Below, piece after piece: positions 1 through 4,874 of a stretch of DNA of 6,823 nucleotides. This DNA is from an uncultured Oscillospiraceae bacterium (GTDB lineage: Bacteria; Bacillota; Clostridia; Oscillospirales; Acutalibacteraceae). The notes beneath the pieces were generated by a model. That model did not search any database, had not been told where the DNA came from, and saw only the letters and a program-made list of their open reading frames with translations. The DNA lies in contig UQQZ01000108.1 of assembly GCA_900543305.1 (NCBI GenBank), positions 1 to 6,823 of the forward strand, read 5' to 3'. A program made the translations under genes and the position numbers. How positions within the stretch are numbered: the first letter of the stretch is position 1; every line of letters begins with the position of its first letter.

Positions 1-461
1 AGAAATGCCCCTGCCGCTAACACACAGGCCACCGGGTTCCAGGAACATTGCCGGGCCATGGAAACCAGCGCACTGAACACCAGCGCCAGCACCGCCACCC
101 GAATTCCCCAGAACGCGTACCGCACCGCCGGAAATTCTTCAAATTGACGGAGCACAAAGGACAGGGCGAAAATGATCAGGAAAGAGGGCAACACCACCCC
201 CACCGTGGCTGCAGCCGCCCCCCAAGGCCCCGCCAGCCGGTACCCTACAAAAGTGGCCGTATTTACCGCAATGGGCCCGGGCGTGCTCTCACTGACCGCC
301 AAAATGTCCAGGATATCCTTGTCCTCGATCCAGTGCTCCCGTTGGGCAATCTCCCGCCGGATCAGGGGGATCATGGCGTAACCTCCCCCAAAAGTGAAAG
401 TGCCTATCTTCAGGAATTTCAAAAACAGCCGGCCGCATAGGGCCCATTTCGTTCGCTCCAT
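1..461 (-). CDS. Chromate transporter (CHR) family protein, short-chain type, 3' end outside window
   Basis: Reading the minus strand from the ATG at 461 gives 153 open codons running off the left edge, so the C-terminus is missing. The N-terminal part carries the CHR-family signature FGGGYAMIPL at residues 24-33, followed by PGPIAVNTATFVGY at 61-74. Hydrophobic membrane segments follow at about 82-104, 117-136 and from 142 on. These motifs are typical of the half-size (short-chain) CHR proteins of about 180-190 residues, so roughly 30-40 residues should lie outside. Full-size ChrA exports chromate from the cytoplasm by an ion-coupled mechanism. Half-size members usually occur as adjacent pairs, so a partner gene may follow just beyond the left edge (inference). 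The true substrate in a gut anaerobe is unknown. The start is supported by a GAGAGGGG-like ribosome binding site about 7 nt upstream. The gene diverges from a LysR regulator, its probable controller. Family assignment is firm; substrate is not. Confidence 0.9.
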   Translation of the reverse strand, partial: MERTKWALCGRLFLKFLKIGTFTFGGGYAMIPLIRREIAQREHWIEDKDILDILAVSESTPGPIAVNTATFVGYRLAGPWGAAAATVGVVLPSFLIIFALSFVLRQFEEFPAVRYAFWGIRVAVLALVFSALVSMARQCSWNPVACVLAAGAF

Positions 462-491
462 GGTGTTTGCCCCTCTCAAGTTTCTATCTGT

Positions 492-520
492 ATTGTACCC
501 CTCCTCTTTTCCATTTTCAA
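492..520 (-). promoter_or_regulatory. Sigma-A-type promoter of the CHR transporter gene
   Basis: On the minus strand, TTGAAA (520-515) and TACAAT (497-492) are separated by exactly 17 bases. This is close to the TTGACA/TATAAT consensus. Transcription should start near 485, leaving a leader of about 24 nt before the ATG at 461. The -35 box overlaps the left arm of the inverted repeat at 509-539, so a protein bound there would directly affect polymerase. Predicted from sequence only. Confidence 0.65.
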
Positions 521-539
521 TTCTTATGATAAAATGGAA
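509..539. promoter_or_regulatory. Perfect 9-bp inverted repeat, candidate LysR operator
   Basis: TTCCATTTT (509-517) and its exact reverse complement AAAATGGAA (531-539) are separated by 13 bases. The repeat sits between the divergent transporter and LysR genes, with its centre near 524. It overlaps the transporter -35 box and a TATGAT hexamer (525-530) that could serve as the regulator's own -10 box. LysR-type regulators typically bind dyads in such divergent spacers and repress their own gene. A second, weaker dyad (AATC-N6-GATT, 538-551) lies about 60 bp upstream of the predicted transporter transcription start, where the main LysR recognition site often lies. Which one is bound is not decidable from sequence. 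Confidence 0.55.
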
Positions 540-571
540 TCTATATTGATTTTCATATGAGAAGGGATTCC

Positions 572-1471
572 ATGACGCGACGCCATTTGACTATCTTTGT
601 GGAGGCCTGTCACTGTCAGAGTTTCAGTAAGGCCGCTGAACATTTGAATACCACCCAGCCCGCTGTGAGCCTGGCGATCCGAGAATTGGAGGCCCATTAC
701 GGGGTGAAGCTGTTTGAACGGATGAACCGGCGAATTTACCTTACCCAAGCGGGCCGTGCCCTGCTGGCACAGGCTGAGGAAATTCTCCGGGGATTCCAGG
801 AAGCCGAAGACCTGCTGGGCAAGGGAAATGCCCCCTATCTTTTACGGGTGGGGGCCAACGTGACTTTCGGCAGCACCTCCCTTTCCCCCCTGCTTCGCCA
901 ATTCCGGCAGGAGTACCCGGAGGTCACTTTGAGGGTTTGGGTGGGGAATTCCCAGGATATAGAGAAGAGATTGCTGGAAAATCAACTGGATGTGGGCATT
1001 GTGGACAATGTGGCTGCCTCCCAGCACCTGAAAGCCTTCCCTCTCTATGTGGAACAGATGTGCCTTCTGTGCAGTCCCGGGTTTTCCCCGTCCCCTTCGT
1101 CCCTGGAGGAACTGGCTTCCCTGCCCTTGCTGCTGCGGGAACCCGGCAGCGGCATGCGCCGGGGAGTGGACCGGGTGTTCCAAGCCCGAGGCCTTTCCCC
1201 CCAATCTCTGATGGAAAGCACCAGCACCACCGCCTTGATCCGCGCTGCGGAAGCCGGATTGGGCATTCTGATCCTGCCGGAAGCCATGGCACAACCCTTT
1301 CTGCACCAGGGAACCCTCCGGCTGCTCACCGTTTCCGGGGCTTCCTTTCCCCGCCAATATTACGCCGCCCTCCACCGCCAAAAAGCTTCCTCTCCTCCCT
1401 TGGAAGGGTTCTTGACCCTGCTCCGGGAAAGAGAGCCCCACCAAAAGGACTCCGGACTTTCCCGTCCCTAA
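572..1471 (+). CDS. LysR-family transcriptional regulator
   Basis: This is a 299-residue protein of the normal LysR-family length. The N-terminal winged helix-turn-helix (about residues 1-60) includes the family hallmarks SFSKAAEHLNTTQPAVSLAI (17-36), then LFER (47-50) and the LTQAGR wing (57-62). A linker helix follows, and an effector-binding substrate-binding-like fold runs from about 88 to 285. The upstream ATG at 557 is in frame, but the one at 572 is preferred: GAAGGG at 561-566 gives a well-spaced ribosome binding site, and it would lie inside the coding region if 557 were used. The homology starts right at MTRRHLTIFV. The gene diverges from the CHR transporter, and the inverted repeat between them suggests that it controls the transporter and itself (inference). 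The effector is unknown; sulfate-like oxyanions or a cysteine precursor would be guesses. Transcription ends at the hairpin at 1526-1560. Confidence 0.93.
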   Translation: MTRRHLTIFVEACHCQSFSKAAEHLNTTQPAVSLAIRELEAHYGVKLFERMNRRIYLTQAGRALLAQAEEILRGFQEAEDLLGKGNAPYLLRVGANVTFGSTSLSPLLRQFRQEYPEVTLRVWVGNSQDIEKRLLENQLDVGIVDNVAASQHLKAFPLYVEQMCLLCSPGFSPSPSSLEELASLPLLLREPGSGMRRGVDRVFQARGLSPQSLMESTSTTALIRAAEAGLGILILPEAMAQPFLHQGTLRLLTVSGASFPRQYYAALHRQKASSPPLEGFLTLLREREPHQKDSGLSRP

Positions 1472-1526
1472 GGGATGATTGCTTCCCCCAGACCTGGGGA
1501 AGGGATTTTCCTGTCCCCAAGGGACA
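1465..1526 (+). other. Three small hairpins after the LysR gene
   Basis: Three short self-complementary elements follow one another: TCCC-TAA-GGGA (1465-1475, with the LysR stop codon as its loop), TTCCCC-N7-GGGGAA (1483-1501) and TGTCCC-CAA-GGGACA (1512-1526). None has a T-tract of its own. They may stabilise the mRNA 3' end or be chance products of C- and G-rich runs. Confidence 0.4.
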
Positions 1527-1560
1527 AAAATGGCAGACACACCTGTGCCTGCCATTTTTT
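1526..1560. terminator. Bidirectional rho-independent terminator between lysR and isomerase genes
   Basis: The outer stem is perfect: AAAAATGGCAG (1526-1536) pairs with CTGCCATTTTT (1549-1559). CACA (1538-1541) and TGTG (1544-1547) extend it inward past an A-C mismatch. It ends in six Ts on the plus strand, and the mirrored A-run gives five Us to transcripts arriving on the minus strand. It lies between two convergent genes, 54 bases after the LysR stop and 34 bases after the isomerase stop at 1594, so it can serve both. Confidence 0.88.
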
Positions 1561-1593
1561 CATGACTATGTTCTCTGAGTTTTCCCAAAGACA

Positions 1594-2331
1594 TCAGATT
1601 CCGTCTTTTGCATCCTCTTCCTTCAGGAAATCCATGCAGCGCTGGACCTCTTCCATGCCGGTGGGTTCCAAGCCTTCGCTTTCTACTACCATGTCCATGC
1701 CCAGCTCAATGGCCGCTTTCCGCACGTCTGCCACCGGGGCAATGCCCTGGCCCAGAGAAGCGCAGGTGTGGCCGCCCTTGCCGTCCTTCAGGTGAATCAC
1801 CTGGATCCGGTCCTTGTGCTCTTTCAAGAACGCCACGGGATCCTTCCCCGCCGCATACACCCAGTAGGTGTCCACCTGGAGCAAAATGTCCGTCCGGTTC
1901 AGCAGCTCCTCTTCCGCAATGAGTCCGTCCTCGTTGGGCTTAAACTCGTGGTCGTGGTTGTGGTAGTGAAGCGCAATGCCGGCTTCCTTCAGCCGGGGGG
2001 TGATCTCCTTGACCCGGTCGATAAAGGCGTCGATGTCGCCCTTGGTGGCAAACTTCTCAAAGGGCACAATGATGTTCTTACAGCCAATGGCCTGATGATA
2101 GGCAATGGTCTCCTCCAGCTTGTCATCGGTAAGCTCCGCCATGCCCGTATGGGTGCCGGAAGCCTCCAGGCCGTACTGATCCAGCCAAGCCTTGATCTGC
2201 TCGGCGGAATGGCCCTTGAACCCGGCAAACTCCACAGAGCTGTACCCCATGGCCGCCACCTGGCGCAGGGCGCCTTCCATATCCTGCTCGGTCACGTCCC
2301 GAACACTGAACAACTGCAAACCGTATTTCAT
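1594..2331 (-). CDS. Sugar phosphate isomerase/epimerase, xylose isomerase-like TIM barrel
   Basis: This 245-residue protein starts MKYGLQLFSVR and matches the AP-endonuclease-2/xylose-isomerase-like TIM-barrel family in length and strand pattern. The candidate metal and catalytic positions expected of this fold are present in order: HYHNHDHEF (122-130), QVDTYW with Asp154, IHLKD with His180 and VVESEG with Glu217. Such enzymes isomerise, epimerise or dehydrate sugars or keto-sugars with a divalent metal. The exact substrate cannot be read from sequence, although HNHDHEF-type members are often found with genes for oxidised or unusual sugars. There is no signal peptide, so it is cytoplasmic. 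The start is clear: AAGGAGG lies 12 nt upstream. The gene has its own promoter (2385-2413) under a perfect inverted repeat and diverges from a GH32 hydrolase, which suggests a role in carbohydrate use (inference). It ends at the shared terminator at 1526-1560. Confidence 0.88.
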   Translation of the reverse strand: MKYGLQLFSVRDVTEQDMEGALRQVAAMGYSSVEFAGFKGHSAEQIKAWLDQYGLEASGTHTGMAELTDDKLEETIAYHQAIGCKNIIVPFEKFATKGDIDAFIDRVKEITPRLKEAGIALHYHNHDHEFKPNEDGLIAEEELLNRTDILLQVDTYWVYAAGKDPVAFLKEHKDRIQVIHLKDGKGGHTCASLGQGIAPVADVRKAAIELGMDMVVESEGLEPTGMEEVQRCMDFLKEEDAKDGI

Positions 2332-2384
2332 TGCTTAAACACTCCTCCTTGGATTTTCGGGAATCCCCTTCGGACCCCACGTTT

Positions 2385-2413
2385 ATCTTACAAAAACCCC
2401 CAGGAAAAGTCAA
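2385..2413 (-). promoter_or_regulatory. Sigma-A-type promoter of the isomerase gene
   Basis: On the minus strand, TTGACT (2413-2408) and TAAGAT (2390-2385) are spaced by exactly 17 bases. Transcription should start near 2378, about 47 nt before the ATG at 2331. The -35 box lies within the left arm of the inverted repeat at 2403-2432. Confidence 0.7.
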
Positions 2414-2432
2414 GGTACGCTGTGACTTTTCC
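2403..2432. promoter_or_regulatory. Perfect 10-bp inverted repeat, candidate operator of the isomerase gene
   Basis: GGAAAAGTCA (2403-2412) and its exact reverse complement TGACTTTTCC (2423-2432) are separated by 10 bases, so the arm centres are about two helical turns apart, as expected for a dimeric regulator. The left arm contains the isomerase -35 hexamer. No T-tract follows in either direction, which argues against a terminator. The bound factor is not encoded next to it within the window; the LysR gene nearby is less likely because its own dyad differs. A repressor or activator site is inferred from position alone. Confidence 0.6.
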
Positions 2433-2520
2433 CCAAAGATTCCCTGAGTCCCCCTTCCTCCGGCACCATAAGACGCCGAAAAAAAGAGGCGCTCAAAGTG
2501 GGGGAGGCCGGCTTCTCCTC

Positions 2521-2549
2521 TTGTCAAATGGCCGCCCCTGCGCTATCAT
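2521..2549 (+). promoter_or_regulatory. Sigma-A-type promoter of the GH32 gene
   Basis: TTGTCA (2521-2526) and TATCAT (2544-2549) are separated by 17 bases and match the consensus at 5 of 6 positions each. The start would be near 2556, giving an unusually long leader of about 150 nt before the ATG at 2709. Confidence 0.6.
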
Positions 2550-2576
2550 AAAGGCAGTGGGAACTTGCCCCGGCGG

Positions 2577-2637
2577 TTCCCGGATGATTCGAAAGGGAAT
2601 GCTCCCCGGGAAATGCTTCTTGAAAAAGGTCTTTTTC
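2577..2637 (+). other. Structured leader or operator region upstream of the GH32 gene
   Basis: TTCCCGG (2577-2583) can pair with CCGGGAA (2606-2612), or its TTCCC part with GGGAA at 2594-2598, so the two folds exclude each other. Just downstream, GAAAAAG-GT-CTTTTTC (2622-2637) is a near-perfect 16-bp palindrome that could be a protein-binding site. It does not match a riboswitch class that I recognise, and there is no clear intrinsic terminator before the coding region. Confidence 0.3.
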
Positions 2638-2708
2638 CTGAGGCGAAACTTGCAACCGGCTTGCCGGAAACCAGTCCCTCATTTATCTTGTGAAAAGGAG
2701 TGTTACAC

Positions 2709-3800
2709 ATGCTTCCAAAATTGAACTGCCATCTGGAGGCGGAAAAAGGCTGGATCAACGACCCCAACGGCCTTTGCTATTTTAAGGGCAAATACCATGC
2801 CTTCTTCCAGCACAATCCCCATGCCCCCGTTTGGGATACCATGTATTGGGGCCACGCGGTCAGCGACGACCTGCTCCATTGGGAAGAGCAGCCCATTGCC
2901 CTATGCCCCGACCAGCCCTACGAGAGCACTTTGGGATGCTTCTCCGGTTCCGCCCTCATCAAGGACGACACCATGTACCTCTTCTACACCGCTGTAGGCG
3001 AAGGAAAGGCCCAGACCCAGTGCCTGGTCACCTCGGAAGATGGGGTCCACTTCACCAAATACCCGGGAAACCCCATTATTCCCCAAAGCCCCATCGATCC
3101 CCAGAGCCAGGACTTCCGGGATCCCAAGGTGTTCGCCTGGTCTGACGGCACCTATCGGATGGTATGCGGCGTGGGTCTGGACGGCTTTGCGGCAGTGGTG
3201 CTGTACAAGTCCCAGGACCTGATTCACTGGGAGTATGTGGGCAACCTGTTTGAGACCCGGGAAATGGGTCCCGTGCTGGAATGCCCCGACCTGTTCCCCT
3301 TGAAGGACAAGTGGGTCCTGTGCTTCTCCCGGATGGACCAGCCCCAGACCGTCCAGTTTGTGCTGGGTCAGTTTGACGGAGAACACTTTACCCCCGAAGA
3401 GCTCCAGCGCCCGGAAATCGGTCCCAACTTCTACGCTCCTCAGAGCTTCCAGGATCCCAAGGGCCGGCGGATTCTCATCGGCTGGATGACCCCCTGGGGC
3501 CAGCCCGAAGATCCCGATGCAGTTCGCTGCGGCTGCCTGACCGTACCCCGGCAGGTGACCCTTAACGAGAATAACAAAATTTGCCTGTTCCCTGTGGAGG
3601 AGGCTCAGCCCTTCCTGACGGAGGAAGATCCCCATGTGGCCCTGGGCCAGTGGATCCTGAAGGTCACCGACGGCAGCAAGATTCTGCTGGAGCGCCCCGC
3701 CACGGAGATCCGGGACCTGAAAGTCTTCTCCGACACCCACACCTGCGAGGTGTTTGTCAACGGCGGCGAGCAGGTTTGCTCCTTCTACTTCCAGCCCTGA
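2709..3800 (+). CDS. Glycoside hydrolase family 32 (sucrose/fructan hydrolase type) with shortened C-terminus
   Basis: This 363-residue enzyme hydrolyses beta-fructosidic bonds, as in sucrose, sucrose-6-phosphate or short fructans. It shows the GH32 motifs in order: WINDPNG with nucleophile Asp18, WGHAVS (47-52), FSGSA (78-82), RDPK with transition-state Asp138, ECPD with acid/base Glu191, NFYAPQSF (240-247) and IGWM (257-260). The five-bladed propeller therefore looks complete. The usual sucrose-6-phosphate hydrolase has about 480 residues. Here only about 40 residues separate the LTVPRQVTL/FPVEE region (277-298) from the final strand LKVFSDTHTCEVFVNGGE (337-354), so most of the beta-sandwich domain is missing although its end is kept. 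There is no signal peptide, so it acts on imported sugar. The ATG at 2709 is chosen because AAGGAG (2695-2700) lies 8 nt before it; an in-frame GTG at 2700 overlaps that site. No sugar transporter or regulator is adjacent. Confidence 0.93.
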   Translation: MLPKLNCHLEAEKGWINDPNGLCYFKGKYHAFFQHNPHAPVWDTMYWGHAVSDDLLHWEEQPIALCPDQPYESTLGCFSGSALIKDDTMYLFYTAVGEGKAQTQCLVTSEDGVHFTKYPGNPIIPQSPIDPQSQDFRDPKVFAWSDGTYRMVCGVGLDGFAAVVLYKSQDLIHWEYVGNLFETREMGPVLECPDLFPLKDKWVLCFSRMDQPQTVQFVLGQFDGEHFTPEELQRPEIGPNFYAPQSFQDPKGRRILIGWMTPWGQPEDPDAVRCGCLTVPRQVTLNENNKICLFPVEEAQPFLTEEDPHVALGQWILKVTDGSKILLERPATEIRDLKVFSDTHTCEVFVNGGEQVCSFYFQP

Positions 3801-3803
3801 TCC

Positions 3804-3820
3804 GGCGGTTATATTCCGCC
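3804..3820 (+). other. Small hairpin after the GH32 stop codon
   Basis: GGCGG (3804-3808) can pair with CCGCC (3816-3820) across a 7-base loop, directly after the stop codon. There is no T-run, so it is not a terminator by itself; it could protect the transcript 3' end. The rest of 3821-3900 shows no gene or clear signal. Confidence 0.3.
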
Positions 3821-3900
3821 CAGGGGAAAATGGCTAACTCTGCGGAACAGGGTTCCGTGTCCCATGAAAACCCAAGGGCGGTCTCGGAACAATAAGCATG

Positions 3901-3951
3901 AAAATCGGTCCTCAAAGAAGCGATTAGGCTTCCTTCGGGGACCGATTTTTT
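3901..3951. terminator. Bidirectional rho-independent terminator between GH32 and PNP genes
   Basis: AAAATCGGTCC (3901-3911) pairs perfectly with GGACCGATTTT (3939-3949). The loop holds a second small stem, GAAGC with GCTTC. Six Ts (3946-3951) close it on the plus strand, with another run of seven Ts soon after. The A-run on the left gives a shorter U-tract to minus-strand transcripts. It lies between the convergent GH32 and PNP genes and can end both. Confidence 0.85.
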
Positions 3952-3994
3952 CGCGTTTTTTTGAGCCTGCGTTGGGACAGGGCTTTTTTCTCTC

Positions 3995-4819
3995 TCAATC
4001 CAGGTGGGAAATCAGCTCCCACAAGAGCCCCTGGAACTGCTGGGCCACCCGGTCGGCGGTCTCCTGGACCTCTTTGTGGGACAGGGGAGCGCTGGAAAGG
4101 CCTGCGGCCAGATTGGTCACACAGCTGATCCCGCAGATCTCCATGCCCAGGTGCCGGGCCACGATGGCCTCGCAGGCAGTGCTCATGCCCACAGCGCTGG
4201 CTCCCAGGGCAGCGTAGAGCTTGATCTCCGCCGGGGTCTCATACTGGGGACCAGTGGTCTGGAGATACACGCCCTGGCGCAGGGGAATTCCCAGCTTTTC
4301 CCCGGCGGCCAAGACCTTCTCCCGAAGCCGGCGGGAATACACCTCCGTCATGTCCGGGAACCGGGGCCCAAAGGCCTCCTCGTTGGGTCCAATGAGAGGC
4401 GAAGGCACAAAGGAAGAGATGTGGTCGGTGAGGACCATCAGATCCCCGGCCTGGAAGGTGGGATTGATCCCGCCGGAAGCGTTGGTCAAAATCAGCCGGC
4501 GGGCGCCCAGGGCCTGCATCACCCGAATGGGCAGCACTACGTCTTCCATGGAATAGCCTTCATAGTAATGGACCCGGCCCTGCATGACTACCACCGGTTC
4601 CCCTTCCACAAATCCGAACAGGAACCGTCCCTGGTGGCCCGGTACCGTGGAAACGGGGAAACCGGGAATCTGGTGGTAATCCACCACGGCTTCCAATTGG
4701 ATTTTCTCTCCAAAGCCTCCCAGGCCCGAACCCAGCACCAAGGCGGTGCGGGGAACAAACCCTGTCTGCTGCCGGATGCCTTCCACACAGCGCTGCACCC
4801 TGTCCAACACTTTACCCAT
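3995..4819 (-). CDS. punA: Purine nucleoside phosphorylase, trimeric (PNP/MTAP family)
   Basis: This cytoplasmic salvage enzyme splits purine (deoxy)nucleosides with phosphate into free base and (deoxy)ribose-1-phosphate. The protein has 274 residues, normal for the trimeric family. Visible family motifs are LVLGSGLG with phosphate-binding Ser31, PGHQGRF with His62, GRVHYYEG (Arg82, His84), LTNASGG (111-117), GPQYETPAE with purine-contacting Glu194, VGMSTACEA with Met212, and CVTN with Asn236. The Glu and Asn pair marks 6-oxopurine (guanosine, inosine) specificity rather than methylthioadenosine phosphorylase. The ATG at 4819 is preferred: the GGGAGG ribosome binding site (4834-4829) is 9 nt from it but directly touches the in-frame ATG at 4828, which is too close. 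The gene follows enolase by 55 nt on the same strand with no terminator between, so it is probably co-transcribed. The symbol follows the common name for this family. Confidence 0.95.
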   Translation of the reverse strand: MGKVLDRVQRCVEGIRQQTGFVPRTALVLGSGLGGFGEKIQLEAVVDYHQIPGFPVSTVPGHQGRFLFGFVEGEPVVVMQGRVHYYEGYSMEDVVLPIRVMQALGARRLILTNASGGINPTFQAGDLMVLTDHISSFVPSPLIGPNEEAFGPRFPDMTEVYSRRLREKVLAAGEKLGIPLRQGVYLQTTGPQYETPAEIKLYAALGASAVGMSTACEAIVARHLGMEICGISCVTNLAAGLSSAPLSHKEVQETADRVAQQFQGLLWELISHLD

Positions 4820-4828
4820 AACGGTCAT

Positions 4829-4860
4829 CCTCCCTGATTGGTTTGTTCCATCCTAGCAGG
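4829..4860 (-). promoter_or_regulatory. PNP ribosome binding site with possible masking hairpin
   Basis: On the minus strand the GGGAGG ribosome binding site is preceded by CAGGG overlap. An upstream CCCTG lies about 20 nt away in the enolase-PNP gap, so a 5-bp stem could partly cover the site. Such a weak stem might link PNP translation to ribosomes leaving enolase, but it is short and may be chance. Confidence 0.25.
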
Positions 4861-4874
4861 GATTCCGGCCTTTG

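Larger units (their letters stand above)
2332..2708. other. Long intergenic region between divergent sugar genes
   Basis: This 377 bp spacer has no convincing gene. From the left it holds the isomerase ribosome binding site and promoter, a perfect 10-bp inverted repeat (2403-2432), a stretch of about 85 bases with no clear signal, the GH32 promoter (2521-2549), and a leader of about 150 nt with several short inverted repeats before the GH32 ribosome binding site at 2695-2700. Plus-strand frames that cross it are antisense extensions through the isomerase and show no protein-like composition. Confidence 0.6.

Noticed and set aside
48..440. Plus-strand open frame of 130 codons at the left edge
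   Set aside because: It is Arg, Pro and His rich and lies opposite the CHR transporter, whose membrane segments and motifs are clear.
842..1594. Minus-strand open frame of 250 codons opposite the LysR gene
   Set aside because: It runs through the bidirectional terminator and is antisense to a canonical LysR protein.
2403..2432. Reading the 10-bp inverted repeat as a transcription terminator
   Set aside because: No T-run follows on either strand, and it overlaps the -35 box of a good promoter, so a protein-binding site fits better.
2661..2689. A second promoter-like pair, TTGCCG-N17-TATCTT, before GH32
   Set aside because: The predicted start near 2696 would remove part of the ribosome binding site at 2695-2700, so it could not make a well-translated message.
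1768..2724. Plus-strand open frame of 318 codons across the isomerase and the intergenic region
   Set aside because: It is antisense to the well-supported isomerase, has no good ribosome binding site and has an unprotein-like composition in its second half. It is a by-product of GC-rich codons.
2901..3740. Minus-strand open frame of 279 codons inside GH32
   Set aside because: It is antisense to a gene whose catalytic motifs are all intact, with no start signals and no recognisable domain.
4004..4837. Plus-strand open frame of 277 codons opposite PNP
   Set aside because: It mirrors the PNP gene almost exactly, is rich in Gly, His and Gln as expected of antisense frames, and matches no family I recognise.
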